Origin: Scleromatobacter sp964418745
Lineage (GTDB): Bacteria; Pseudomonadota; Gammaproteobacteria; Burkholderiales; Burkholderiaceae_C
Reading direction: 5' to 3'
NCBI GenBank assembly: GCA_964418745.1
Contig: CAYQMX010000012.1
Span: 1-64,000 of the forward strand
DNA length: 64,000 nucleotides
Shown: positions 1-10,791 of the stretch, one piece after another
Numbering within the stretch: the first letter of the stretch is position 1
How the letters are laid out: the number at the start of each line of letters is the position of its first letter
The notes under the pieces: generated by a model
Told to the model about the DNA's origin: nothing
The model's input: only the letters and a program-made list of their open reading frames with translations
Databases searched by the model: none
Program-made: the position numbers and the translations under genes

Positions 1-61
1 ACGCCCGGCCGCTCCGAAGGGCGCTCGCACCGCAGGCCGCAGGCCGGAGGTTGCCCCATGA
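1..61 (+). repeat. Bridge element copy 1 (partial, left edge), mini-ORF ending at mdcB
   Basis: This is one of five copies of a 65-66 nt intercistronic element. Base 1 corresponds to base 9 of the complete copies, so its ATG lies just outside the window. The visible frame (codons from base 2) reads RPAAPKGARTAGRRPEVAP and stops at TGA 59-61, overlapping the mdcB ATG at 58. A GGCC-GCA-GGCC hairpin (36-46) is followed at once by GGAGG (46-50), seven bases before the mdcB ATG. By analogy with the complete copies, the peptide should be 22 residues and begin MSA. The element therefore supplies the mdcB ribosome-binding site. A peptide function is unknown. Confidence 0.75.
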
Positions 62-957
62 GCGCCGCTGCGCGGGCCGGCGCGCCGCCGACCGTCGCCC
101 CGGCGGCCGCCGACGCGCCCGCGTTCCATGCGGCGCTCGGTCGCGCGGCCATCGTGTCGCTGTACGACGAACTGGCGCTGGCGCCCAAGCCGGGACTGGT
201 CTCGTTCGCCGACTCGGGCAGCCACGACGACATGGACGCCGCCACCTTCCTGCGCAGCCTGTTCGCGCTGCGGCACTTCTTCCCGAACGCGGCGGCGCAG
301 GGCGCCCGCAGCGCGGCGTTCGCGCCGCTGGAGGCGCTGGGCATCGCCGCGGAGGCCCGCATGCTGCGGGCCACCGGCGGCGTCAACACGCATCGCGGCG
401 CGATCTTCACGCTGGGGCTGCTGTGCGCCGCCGCGGGCGCCGCGCGCGTCGCCGGGCTCGCCTGCACCGGGCCGACGCTGCGCGCCACGTTGCGGGCGCG
501 CTGGGGCGATGCGCTGGGCGTGCGCGCGCAGCGCCTGTCCGACTCGCACGGCGCACGTGCGGCGCGCGCGCATGGGCTGCGCAGCGCGGCCGACGAGGCG
601 GCCGCCGGCCTGCCGACGCTGTTCGAGCACGTGCTGCCGGCCCTGCGCGCCGCGCGCCGCGCCGGCGCCGACGATCGCGGCGCGAAGCTGCAGGCGCTGT
701 TCACCGCGATGGCCGAGGCCGACGACACCAACCTCGTCCACCGCGGCGGCCTGCGCGGCCTGCTCGACGCGAAGGCGCTGGCGCGCGCGTTCCTGGCCGA
801 CGGCGGCGGCGTGGCCGCCGATGCGCCCGCGCGCGCCGCGCAAATCCATGCGCAGTTCGTCCGCCGCCGGCTGTCGCCCGGCGGCGCGGCCGACCTGCTG
901 GCGGCCGCGTGCTGGGTCGAGCGCGTCGAGCGGCTGCACGGCGACGGGCCGCGATGA
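58..957 (+). CDS. mdcB: Triphosphoribosyl-dephospho-CoA synthase MdcB
   Basis: MdcB makes 2'-(5''-triphosphoribosyl)-3'-dephospho-CoA from ATP and dephospho-CoA, the precursor of the prosthetic group of the malonate decarboxylase acyl-carrier subunit. The 299-aa protein has the CitG/MdcB family signatures: APKPGLV (residues 42-48), SGSHDDMD (53-60), GGVNTHRGAIF (107-117) and DDTNLVHRGG (222-231). The ATG at 58 is preceded by GGAGG seven bases upstream, inside the bridge element, and overlaps the TGA of that mini-ORF. Its own TGA overlaps the mdcH start (ATGA). The rest of the mdc operon (mdcA, C, D, E, G) presumably lies left of the window. Citrate lyase CitG is the only close alternative; the neighbouring mdcH decides for malonate decarboxylase. 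Confidence 0.9.
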   Translation: MSAAARAGAPPTVAPAAADAPAFHAALGRAAIVSLYDELALAPKPGLVSFADSGSHDDMDAATFLRSLFALRHFFPNAAAQGARSAAFAPLEALGIAAEARMLRATGGVNTHRGAIFTLGLLCAAAGAARVAGLACTGPTLRATLRARWGDALGVRAQRLSDSHGARAARAHGLRSAADEAAAGLPTLFEHVLPALRAARRAGADDRGAKLQALFTAMAEADDTNLVHRGGLRGLLDAKALARAFLADGGGVAADAPARAAQIHAQFVRRRLSPGGAADLLAAACWVERVERLHGDGPR

Positions 958-1874
958 GCGTCGCACTGCTGTTTCCCGGGCAGGGCACGCAGCACGCGGC
1001 GATGCTGCCGTGGCTGGCGGACTGCGCGGCGGCGCGGCCGGTGCTGGCCCGGCTGGCCGCGACACTCGGCGACGGCTGGCAGGCGCGGGTTTCCGACGCC
1101 GGCTGGTCGCAGGCCAATGCGGTGGCACAGTCGCTCGTCACCGGCACGAGCATCGCGGCCTGGGCGGCCGTGGCGGCCGGACTGCCGCGGGTGGTGGCGG
1201 TGGCCGGCTACAGCGTCGGCGAGCTCGCGGCCTGCGTGGCGTCGGGAATGCTGGACGCCGACGACGCGATGACGCTGGCGGTGCGTCGCGCCGCGGCCAT
1301 GGATGCCTGCGCCGCCGACGGCGCGTCCGGGCTGCTGGGGCTGTCCGACGTCGACCCGCGCGAGGTCGACGCGGCCTGCGCACGTTGGGGCCTCGAGATC
1401 GCCATCCGCACCGGCGCGCGCCGCTGCATCGTCGGCGGGCCGGCCGGCGCGCTCGCCGAGGCGGCGGCGCAGCTGGCGGCCAGCGGCGCGAAGACCACGC
1501 CGCTGGGCGTGCGCGTGGCCTCGCACACGCGCGCGATGCGCGCGGCCGTGCCCGTGCTGGCGCAGGCGCTCGCCGGCGTGCCCTGGCGCGCGCCGCGCGT
1601 GGCGTGGGTGGCCGGCATCACGGGCACGGTGCTGCGCGAGCCGGCTGCAGTGGCCGACGCGCTGGCGCGGCAGGTGGCGACCACCGTGCTTTGGGACGCG
1701 TGCATGGACACCGTGGCCGAGCGCCGGCCAGACGTCGTGCTGGAGGTCGGCCCGGGCACCACGCTCGCCCGGCTCTGGCGCGAGCGCCACCCGGCCATCG
1801 CGGTGCGTTCCTGCGACGAGTTCGCCGGCGTGGACGACGTGCTGGCGTGGGTGGCCGACGAATCCCGCCGCTGA
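954..1874 (+). CDS. mdcH: Malonate decarboxylase subunit epsilon (malonyl transferase) MdcH
   Basis: MdcH is the malonyl-CoA:ACP-type transferase that primes malonate decarboxylase by loading malonyl onto its carrier subunit. The 306-aa protein has an acyltransferase fold: FPGQGTQ at residues 7-13, the nucleophile motif GYSVGE with Ser87, and the catalytic His191 in ASHTR. The start at 954 overlaps the mdcB stop by four bases, so translation is probably coupled. FabD is similar, but FabD usually lies in a fatty-acid synthesis operon, and the pairing with mdcB favours mdcH. No mdcL/mdcM malonate carrier follows; an unrelated AI-2E-family gene comes next after about 140 bp. Confidence 0.9.
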   Translation: MSVALLFPGQGTQHAAMLPWLADCAAARPVLARLAATLGDGWQARVSDAGWSQANAVAQSLVTGTSIAAWAAVAAGLPRVVAVAGYSVGELAACVASGMLDADDAMTLAVRRAAAMDACAADGASGLLGLSDVDPREVDAACARWGLEIAIRTGARRCIVGGPAGALAEAAAQLAASGAKTTPLGVRVASHTRAMRAAVPVLAQALAGVPWRAPRVAWVAGITGTVLREPAAVADALARQVATTVLWDACMDTVAERRPDVVLEVGPGTTLARLWRERHPAIAVRSCDEFAGVDDVLAWVADESRR

Positions 1875-2013
1875 GTCCGGCCCGGGGTGTCGCGCCATGC
1901 TGGCTGCGGTATCCGGTCGATGCCGCGCCGGCGCGTTCGACATCCCGGCAGGTCGACCGGCGGCCGTTCGGCGCTAAGCTCGCCGGACTTGCACTTCGCA
2001 TCGAGAGCCGTCC

Positions 2014-3921
2014 ATGAGTCCTCCGCCGCCCGCGCCGCCCGCGCCGCCCCCGATCCCGCCGACCCGTTCCGGCGTCGGCGGACTGGTCAACGGCGCGGTC
2101 GCCCTGGGGCTGCTCTATTTTGGCCGCGAGGTGCTGGTGCCGATCACGCTGGCCGTGCTCCTGAGCCTGCTGCTCGCGCCGCTGGTGCGCACGCTGCGCC
2201 GGCTGCTGCGTTCGCACGTGGCCGCCGTGCTGGGGGCCGTGTTCGTGTCCACGATCCTCGTCGGCGGCATCGCCGCGGCGATCGTTGCGCAGGCGGTCGC
2301 GATCGCGGGCAGCCTGCCGCAGTACGAGTCGACCATCCGCGACAAGATCCGCACCGTGCAGGACGTGACGCTGGGCCGCATGGAACTGATGCAGGGCGAG
2401 GCGGGCCGCATGTTCGGCCGCCTCGGCGAGGCGACGGTCGCCGCCTCGGCGCCCGCGCGGGCGCGCGCGCTGCCGCAGGGCCCGACGCTGACGGACTCGG
2501 GCGCGGTGCCGGTGGAGATCCGCCCGCGCGCGCAGACGCCGCTGGAGGTGATGTCGCACCTGTTCTCGTCGATCTGGGAGCCGCTGGGCCGCGCGAGCAT
2601 CGTGCTGGTCGTGATGGTGTTCGTGCTGCTCGAGCACGAATCGCTGCGCGACCGCTTCATCCGGCTGCTGGGCGGTTCGGACCTGCGCCGCACGACCCAG
2701 GCGTTCAACGACGCCGGCGCGCGCCTGTCGCGGTTCTTCGTCTCGCAACTGGCAGTCAACGTCGGCGTCGGTGTGGCGGTCTGGGTGGGGCTGCTGGCGG
2801 TCGGGCTGCCGCACGGGATGCTGTGGGCGGTGCTCACCGCGCTGATGCGCTTCGTCCCCTACGTGGGCGTGTTCGCCGCAGCCGGCAGCGCGGCGCTGAT
2901 GGCGGCCGCGGTCGATCCGGGCTGGACGCTGATGTTCGGCACGCTGGGCCTGTTCGCCGCCGTCGAGCTGCTCGCCTCGCAGGTGGTCGAGCCGCAGCTG
3001 TACGGCCACAGCACGGGACTGTCGCCGCTGTCGGTGGTGGTGGCGGCCATCTTCTGGAGCTGGATCTGGGGCCCTGTCGGCCTGCTGCTGTCGACGCCGC
3101 TGACCTTGTGCCTGGTGGTGGCCGGACGCCACCTCAGTGGCCTGAACTTCCTCGACGTGCTGTTGGGCGACACGCCGGCGCTGTCGATGTCCGAGCGCTT
3201 CTACCAGCGCGCGATGTCCGGCGACGCCGAGGAGATCGTCGCGGCCGCGCGCACCTACCTCAAGCGGCGCTCCTTCGCCCGCTACTGCGACAAGATCCTG
3301 GTGCCGGCGCTCCAGCTGGCCGGCGCCGACCTGGGCAAGCACAGCATCACGGCGCAGCAGCAGGCGACGGTCAAGAGCACGGTCGCCCGCGTCATCGAGG
3401 CGCTCGGCCCCGACGCGACCCGGCCGTCTTTGCGCAGCCGGCGCGGGTCGGTGCTCGACGACACCAGCATCGGGGTGCACCTGCGCCACCAGCGCGAGCG
3501 GGTGGCCGGCCAGTGGCAGGGTCCCATCGTGGTCGCCCCGGGCTCGGTCGTGCTGTGCGTGGGGCTCGGGTCGATGCGCGACGACCTCGTCACCGAGCTG
3601 CTGGTGCGCGTGCTGCGGGCGCAGGACATCGATGCGCGCCACATCTCGTTCGACGACCTCGGGCACGGGCCGCCGCCCGGGGCGAGCGCCGGCGGCGTCG
3701 CGATGCTGTTCGTCGTCTGCGGGGCGCCGCCGCAGGAATGGGCCCGCGCCGCGGCCGCGCTGCCGGCGCTGCGCCAGCGCTTCGCCGACGCGGCCTTCGT
3801 GGGGCTGCTGCCCGAGGGCGAGTTCGCGGCGGCCGACGAGGCGCTGGACGGGGTCGTGCGCTCGTTCGAGGACGCCGCCGCCGAGGCGGGCGCGCGCATG
3901 GCCAACCGCCCCCCCGCCTGA
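2014..3921 (+). CDS. AI-2E transporter family (PerM-like) membrane protein with long C-terminal extension
   Basis: This is a 635-aa inner-membrane protein of the AI-2E transporter superfamily (PF01594), a family of putative exporters; the substrate cannot be read from sequence. The first 400 residues hold the expected hydrophobic segments, two at the N-terminus and the rest from about 185 to 385, with a soluble insertion around residues 110-180. Residues from about 400 to the end form an additional cytoplasmic region that makes the protein much longer than the usual 340-380 aa. The proline-rich N-terminus directly precedes the first membrane segment. The gene stands alone and converges on the ABC permease gene, leaving only 5 bp between the stops. 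Confidence 0.8.
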   Translation: MSPPPPAPPAPPPIPPTRSGVGGLVNGAVALGLLYFGREVLVPITLAVLLSLLLAPLVRTLRRLLRSHVAAVLGAVFVSTILVGGIAAAIVAQAVAIAGSLPQYESTIRDKIRTVQDVTLGRMELMQGEAGRMFGRLGEATVAASAPARARALPQGPTLTDSGAVPVEIRPRAQTPLEVMSHLFSSIWEPLGRASIVLVVMVFVLLEHESLRDRFIRLLGGSDLRRTTQAFNDAGARLSRFFVSQLAVNVGVGVAVWVGLLAVGLPHGMLWAVLTALMRFVPYVGVFAAAGSAALMAAAVDPGWTLMFGTLGLFAAVELLASQVVEPQLYGHSTGLSPLSVVVAAIFWSWIWGPVGLLLSTPLTLCLVVAGRHLSGLNFLDVLLGDTPALSMSERFYQRAMSGDAEEIVAAARTYLKRRSFARYCDKILVPALQLAGADLGKHSITAQQQATVKSTVARVIEALGPDATRPSLRSRRGSVLDDTSIGVHLRHQRERVAGQWQGPIVVAPGSVVLCVGLGSMRDDLVTELLVRVLRAQDIDARHISFDDLGHGPPPGASAGGVAMLFVVCGAPPQEWARAAAALPALRQRFADAAFVGLLPEGEFAAADEALDGVVRSFEDAAAEAGARMANRPPA

Positions 3922-3926
3922 GCCCT

Positions 3927-5549
3927 TCAGCCGCGCCCGCGCCGCAGGCCGACGCCCAGGAGGGCCAGTGCGATGCCGATGCCGGCCAGGTGGACGAGCG
4001 GCACCGCGGCGCCGACGGCCGCGGCGTCCAGCCAGCACAGGCCCTGCGAGGTGGCGTAGGCCACGACCAGGAAGACGAGCTCGAACGGCCGGCTGCTGCG
4101 CGCGAGCAGGGCCGACGCCAGTCCCCACAGCGCGATCGAGCTGCCCAGCACGAGGGCCGAGGCGGCCATGGCCGGGTTCGCGAACGCCTCGTGCAGGCAG
4201 CCCGGCGCGGCCGCCACGCCGGCCAGGCCGACCAGCAGCGCGCCGCGCGCCAGCAGCAGTCGTCGCTGCGCCCCGGGTGCGGTCGCCACCAGTTCCAGCG
4301 TGCGGTGCTCGGTGTCGCGCAGCGCGGTGCGCGAGAACACGTCGAGCAGCAGGGTCCAGCCGGCCAGCATGGCCAGCGCCACCGCCTGGCGGGGCCCGAA
4401 CAGCTGCACGGCCCACAGCGGCGGCCACGCCGCCCACCACCACAGCGGCCGCGTGCGCAGGACGACGAACGCCTCGGCGGCCACCAGCACGCCCAGCGGC
4501 GTGCGGCCCAGCGGCGCGAGCAGGCGCCGCAGCCAGCGCAGCGCCCGTGGCGACGGCGGCCCGCTCGCGGCGGCCGCGCCTGCGGACGCGGCCGCGCGGT
4601 CGAGCCAGGGCGCCGCGACCAGCACACCGGCCAGCGCGGCCACCAGCCACGGCAGGCGCCCCCACAGCGCGCCGGCCGACACTTCCCAGGTCGCCCAGCG
4701 AAAGCGCACGATGGGCGCACTGGCGGCGCCGCAACCGACGCAGATGCCGTCGTGCGCGGTGGCCAGCGGAACCTGGCGCGCGATCTGGTGATCGATGGAC
4801 CACTGCATCAGCTTGAGCGCCGGCAGGTCGCTGCTCCAGGGCTGGACGGCGGCCGTGCCGGCGACTTGGCGGTGGTGGGCGACCTCGATGGCGCCGGTCG
4901 TCAGCACCGCCATCCAGACGAAGAAGAACACGACGTTGCCCGCGGTGCGCCGCAGCACCGGGACGACGTCGAACCAGACGGCCAGCGTGGCGCTCATGGC
5001 GAGCGTGGGCAACGCGATGAACAGGCTGGGCTTGACGAGCTCCCACAGGTCGATGTGCCGGTCCTCGGCACGCACCCACTGGGCCACGAGGCCGACGAGC
5101 AGCGAGGCGCCCAGCAGCGCGCCCATCACGACCAGGTGCGCGCCCCATTTCGCGAGCAGGTAGGAGCCGCGCCGCATCGAGGTCGAGGCCAGCAGTTGCC
5201 AGACGCGCGTCTCGAAGTCGCGCTGCACGGTGCCGCGCACCAGGTAGAAGCCGACCAGGCCCCACAGCAGCGACAGCATCGCCAGCACCATGCCGATCCA
5301 CGCGCTCGAGTAGTCGCCGCGATGGTGGTCGCCGATCGCCACGACCAGGTAGCCGGCGTCGGCGGGCGGCAGGCACCACCAGGTGGACAGCGCGATCGCC
5401 AGCGCGACCACCCGGAAACGGGTGCTGCGCGTGCGCTGGCGCAGGTCGGCCGCCATCAGCGCGGCGACCAGCCTGGCCGTGTGCGCGAGGCCGCGCGGGC
5501 GGGCGCCGTCGCGCGAGGCGGCCGGCGACAGGGGCAGCGTGGCGCCCAT
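3927..5549 (-). CDS. ABC-2 type transporter permease
   Basis: This 540-aa polytopic membrane protein is encoded one base downstream of an ABC ATPase gene (TGA, one base, ATG), so the two very probably form one exporter. There are about a dozen hydrophobic segments in two halves: one block at roughly residues 45-240, then a linker with a Cys pair (CVGC, near 275), and a second block from about 300 to the C-terminus. This is the arrangement of ABC-2 permeases such as those of Cu-processing (NosY-like) or gliding (GldF-like) systems. Charged segments of the type QRDFETR and RDTEHRTLE, found in ABC-2 permeases next to the ATPase, occur in both halves. The substrate is unknown. Confidence 0.75.
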   Translation of the reverse strand: MGATLPLSPAASRDGARPRGLAHTARLVAALMAADLRQRTRSTRFRVVALAIALSTWWCLPPADAGYLVVAIGDHHRGDYSSAWIGMVLAMLSLLWGLVGFYLVRGTVQRDFETRVWQLLASTSMRRGSYLLAKWGAHLVVMGALLGASLLVGLVAQWVRAEDRHIDLWELVKPSLFIALPTLAMSATLAVWFDVVPVLRRTAGNVVFFFVWMAVLTTGAIEVAHHRQVAGTAAVQPWSSDLPALKLMQWSIDHQIARQVPLATAHDGICVGCGAASAPIVRFRWATWEVSAGALWGRLPWLVAALAGVLVAAPWLDRAAASAGAAAASGPPSPRALRWLRRLLAPLGRTPLGVLVAAEAFVVLRTRPLWWWAAWPPLWAVQLFGPRQAVALAMLAGWTLLLDVFSRTALRDTEHRTLELVATAPGAQRRLLLARGALLVGLAGVAAAPGCLHEAFANPAMAASALVLGSSIALWGLASALLARSSRPFELVFLVVAYATSQGLCWLDAAAVGAAVPLVHLAGIGIALALLGVGLRRGRG

Positions 5550-5550
5550 G

Positions 5551-6462
<912 letters not shown>

Positions 6463-6739
6463 GGGCGGCAGGCTCGGTCGATGGCGATGGCCGCATGGTC
6501 GACGCACGGACGCGGGCCCGGCCAGCGCCTTGCGACGGGGTGCACGGCCGGGCAGACAGGCCCGCGCCGGCCCCGACGGACCGTGCGGCGCGCCGGCATC
6601 CGTCCGGTGTGCAAAACCACCGGTCATTGGCCATCTGAAGGGTCGGGCCCGCTGGCGGCCGGCGTGCCAAACAGGCGATACTGAAGCGAAGCATCTTCCG
6701 CACCCCCCGCTGCCCTGGCGCAGCGCCGGAGCCTCCCGA

Positions 6740-7390
6740 ATGTCCGCACGCAAATCCGGCCCGATCGACTACAACTCCCTGCCCGACATCCTGCGCCCCC
6801 TGGCCGAACGCAGCGAGATCCGCCGCTTTCGCAAGGGCTCGCTGGTCCTCGACGAGGGCGACCGCGGCGACGCGCTGCTGATCATCCTGGCGGGCGAGCT
6901 CCGCGCCTTCACCGGCAGCGACACCGGCCGCCACGTCACCTACGGCCTGTACGGCCCCGGCGACTACCTGGGCGAGATGGGGCTGGACGGCGGCGCCCGC
7001 ATGGCCAGCGTCGAGGCCCTGTCCGACACCACCTGTGCGTACGTCGAGCGCGCCACGCTGCAGCAATACATCGGCGAGCGGCCGCAGTTCGCCTTCGAGC
7101 TCATCGCCAAGGTGATCCAGCGCGCCCGCGTGGCCACGCTGGCCGCCAGCCAGTACGCGCTCAACGACGCCTACGGCCGCCTCAAGCGCTGGCTCGACGC
7201 CGTGGCCCAGGCCCAGTTCGACGGCACGCGCCTCGTGCGCGAGCCGCTCGCCGAGATCGACCTGCCGCAGCGCCTGGGCTGTTCGCCGGAGATGGCCGGC
7301 AGCATCCTGCGCGACCTCGAGCACGCCGCCATCATCTCGCTGGAAGACGGCCGCCTGCGCATCCTGCGCGAGCTACCCTCGCACTGGTAG
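6740..7390 (+). CDS. Crp/Fnr family transcriptional regulator
   Basis: A 216-aa regulator with an N-terminal cyclic-nucleotide-binding-like beta barrel (about residues 20-140; GDYLGEMGLDG resembles the phosphate-binding cassette) and a C-terminal winged helix-turn-helix (about 160-212). There is no N-terminal cysteine cluster of the FNR type, so a [4Fe-4S] oxygen sensor is unlikely; the effector is unknown. It is transcribed divergently from the ABC exporter genes, which makes them a plausible target. The gene ends 7 bp from the convergent ilvA stop. Confidence 0.85.
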   Translation: MSARKSGPIDYNSLPDILRPLAERSEIRRFRKGSLVLDEGDRGDALLIILAGELRAFTGSDTGRHVTYGLYGPGDYLGEMGLDGGARMASVEALSDTTCAYVERATLQQYIGERPQFAFELIAKVIQRARVATLAASQYALNDAYGRLKRWLDAVAQAQFDGTRLVREPLAEIDLPQRLGCSPEMAGSILRDLEHAAIISLEDGRLRILRELPSHW

Positions 7391-7397
7391 GGCGGCG

Positions 7398-9035
<1,638 letters not shown>

Positions 9036-9144
9036 CGGGGTTCCAGTTCGCGGTAGGGCAGAGCCGCAAGATCATACGGCCCCGGCCCGGCACAGGCTTC
9101 TCGATGCGACAACGAACGTGACGCTGGACGCGAAAGGCCGGCAC

Positions 9145-9179
9145 AAAAGAAAAGGCCCAAAGCTTCACAGCTTCGGGCC
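9145..9179 (-). terminator. Intrinsic terminator upstream of ilvA
   Basis: Read on the minus strand, GGCCCGAAGC pairs with GCTTTGGGCC around a six-base loop with one mismatch, and is followed by TTTTCTTTT. It ends the candidate RNA beginning near 9301 and lies about 110 bp before the ilvA start. Confidence 0.8.
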
Positions 9180-9301
9180 CGAATCCACCAGTTTTGAGGA
9201 GGTGGAGGAGACAACTTGCGGTCGTTGCGGCAGGGGAGAAAGCGTTCTTTCCAGAGGCCTGCCGCAGCGACAATGGAGCCAGTCTAGCTCAGGGGTTGTT
9301 G
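9145..9301 (-). ncRNA. Candidate small RNA or ilvA leader with anti-Shine-Dalgarno loop
   Basis: On the minus strand a TATATT box (9308-9313) is followed by about 155 nt without a convincing gene, ending in a strong intrinsic terminator. A long hairpin (TGCGGCAGG paired with CCTGCCGCA, plus strand 9226-9234 and 9258-9266) dominates the middle. A second stem, TCCACC/GGTGGA (9184-9189/9201-9206), presents the loop UCCUCAAAACU, and the adjoining CU-rich tract could pair with Shine-Dalgarno sequences. No good -35 box is visible. The gene downstream on this strand is ilvA, so the same structures could instead be an attenuated leader. I tried to fit it to 6S RNA and could not. Confidence 0.5.
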
Positions 9302-9475
9302 CACCGCAATATATCTTCGCTGCCCTCTGTAGGGAGGCCCCCCAAATGTTCCTGCGCGGTGCGAAAAGCACGGTCGTGCACCAAATTGGTAAGAAATTTG
9401 CGATGCCGTGAGGCGTCCAGGGCGATGGCAGCGTTGCACAATCGACACGGTTTCTCGAATTCCGGACACGACACC

Positions 9476-9898
9476 ATGCAATGCACGATCAACTGGCTGC
9501 CCGAAACGGGCATGGCCTTCTCGGCCGAGACTGGCAGCGGCCACCTCCTGACGATGGACGGCGCGCCCGATGGTGGCGGGCGCAACCTCGCGCCGCGCCC
9601 GATGGAGACGCTGCTGGCCGGTGCCGGCGGCTGCACGGCCTACGACGTGGTGCTGATCCTCAAGCGCGGCCGCCACGACGTGACCGGTTGCCAGGTCAAG
9701 GCCACCGCGGAACGCGCCGAGCAGGATCCGAAGGTGTTCACGAAGCTGCACCTGCACTTCGTCGTCAGCGGACGCGCGCTGTCGGCCGTCGCCGTCGAAC
9801 GCGCGATCGCGCTGTCGCACGAGAAGTACTGTTCCGCCACGGTGATGCTGGGCAAGACGGCCGAAGTCACCACCAGCTTCGACGTCGTCGAGGCCTGA
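9476..9898 (+). CDS. OsmC family peroxiredoxin-like protein
   Basis: A 140-aa OsmC/Ohr superfamily protein. Both redox cysteines expected of the family are present: Cys53 in GAGGCTAYD and Cys119 in HEKYCSAT. Such proteins reduce organic hydroperoxides; this short cytoplasmic version is closest to the YhfA-type OsmC subfamily rather than Ohr. The ATG at 9476 gives the canonical length. It is a single gene whose stop lies 16 bp from the convergent coq7 stop. The upstream 440 bp contain the candidate small RNA on the opposite strand. Confidence 0.85.
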   Translation: MQCTINWLPETGMAFSAETGSGHLLTMDGAPDGGGRNLAPRPMETLLAGAGGCTAYDVVLILKRGRHDVTGCQVKATAERAEQDPKVFTKLHLHFVVSGRALSAVAVERAIALSHEKYCSATVMLGKTAEVTTSFDVVEA

Positions 9899-9914
9899 GG
9901 TCCGGGCGCGTCGT

Positions 9915-10556
9915 TCAGATGTAGTGGGCGGTGCCCGTCATCACCCGCGCAGCCAGCCCCATCGCGCCGCGCACCGGCGCCGGCAGGTCGACGCCGCCGG
10001 ATTGCTGTGCCGCCGCGGCGTGCCGGGCCTCGTCGATGCGCATCTGGTCGACGATGGCGCGCGAGGCCAGGTCGTCGGCGGGCAGGCGTTCCAGGTGGCC
10101 TTGCAGGTGGTGCTCCACCTGGTGCTCGGTCTCGACGACGAACCCCAGGCTCACGCGATCGCCCAGCCGACCCGCGGCCAGCCCGATCAGGAACGCGCCG
10201 CCGTACCAGAGCGGATTGAGCAGGCTCGGCCGGGCGCCGAGCTGGGCCAGCCGTTCCTCGGTCCACGCGAGATGGTCGACCTCCTCGCGTGCCGCCTGGG
10301 CCATGCTCGCCTTCAGGTCGGCATTGCGGGTCGCCAGGCCCTGGGCCTGGTAGAGCGCCTGGGCGCAGACCTCGCCGACATGGTTCACGCGCATCAGCGC
10401 GCCGGACAGGCGCTTGTCCTGCGGGCTCAATTCGGCAGGCGCATGCGCCGCCGCGCGGGGCACGGGGGTCGCGCGCTCGGCGCGGCTGCCGCCGGACAGC
10501 GTTCGCAGGGCTGCTTCGGCCCCGCACAGCCAGCGATCGACGAGACTGAGTTCCAT
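9915..10556 (-). CDS. coq7: 2-polyprenyl-3-methyl-6-methoxy-1,4-benzoquinone monooxygenase (Coq7)
   Basis: Coq7 is a di-iron hydroxylase that performs the penultimate ring hydroxylation of ubiquinone synthesis at the inner membrane. The 213-aa protein has the duplicated carboxylate-histidine iron ligands: a Glu in NHVGEV, EEVDH, ETEHQVEHH and DEARH. I use the ATG at 10556, which gives the family length (about 205-215 aa); an upstream start at 10616 would add 20 residues. The segment between the ligand pairs (about 65-110) carries an Ala/Pro-rich stretch near the N-terminus, common in betaproteobacterial Coq7. It is divergent from the porin gene. Confidence 0.92.
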   Translation of the reverse strand: MELSLVDRWLCGAEAALRTLSGGSRAERATPVPRAAAHAPAELSPQDKRLSGALMRVNHVGEVCAQALYQAQGLATRNADLKASMAQAAREEVDHLAWTEERLAQLGARPSLLNPLWYGGAFLIGLAAGRLGDRVSLGFVVETEHQVEHHLQGHLERLPADDLASRAIVDQMRIDEARHAAAAQQSGGVDLPAPVRGAMGLAARVMTGTAHYI

Positions 10557-10791
10557 GGCGAAACGATAACCGATCGCCGACCCGGGACCGGGCGCGCGGG
10601 GCGATGGCCTCGCCATGGCGTGACGTTGTGTGAGGACAACAGGCCTTCGCGATTTAGGCCGTGATCCTTTGCAAGCGACTGGCCCCTCTGGTGCAATAGA
10701 CGCAGCTTCCGATGAGGTTGCGGTTCTTGCGGTGAAACGCGCCCAGCCGCGCCGCGACCGGAATCTCTTTTAACCCTAGGAGATATTCGCA

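Noticed and set aside
9145..9301. Identity as 6S RNA
   Set aside because: The length is right, but I could not form the closing stem and central bubble of 6S, and the conserved 3'-half sequence is absent. I call it only a candidate small RNA or leader.
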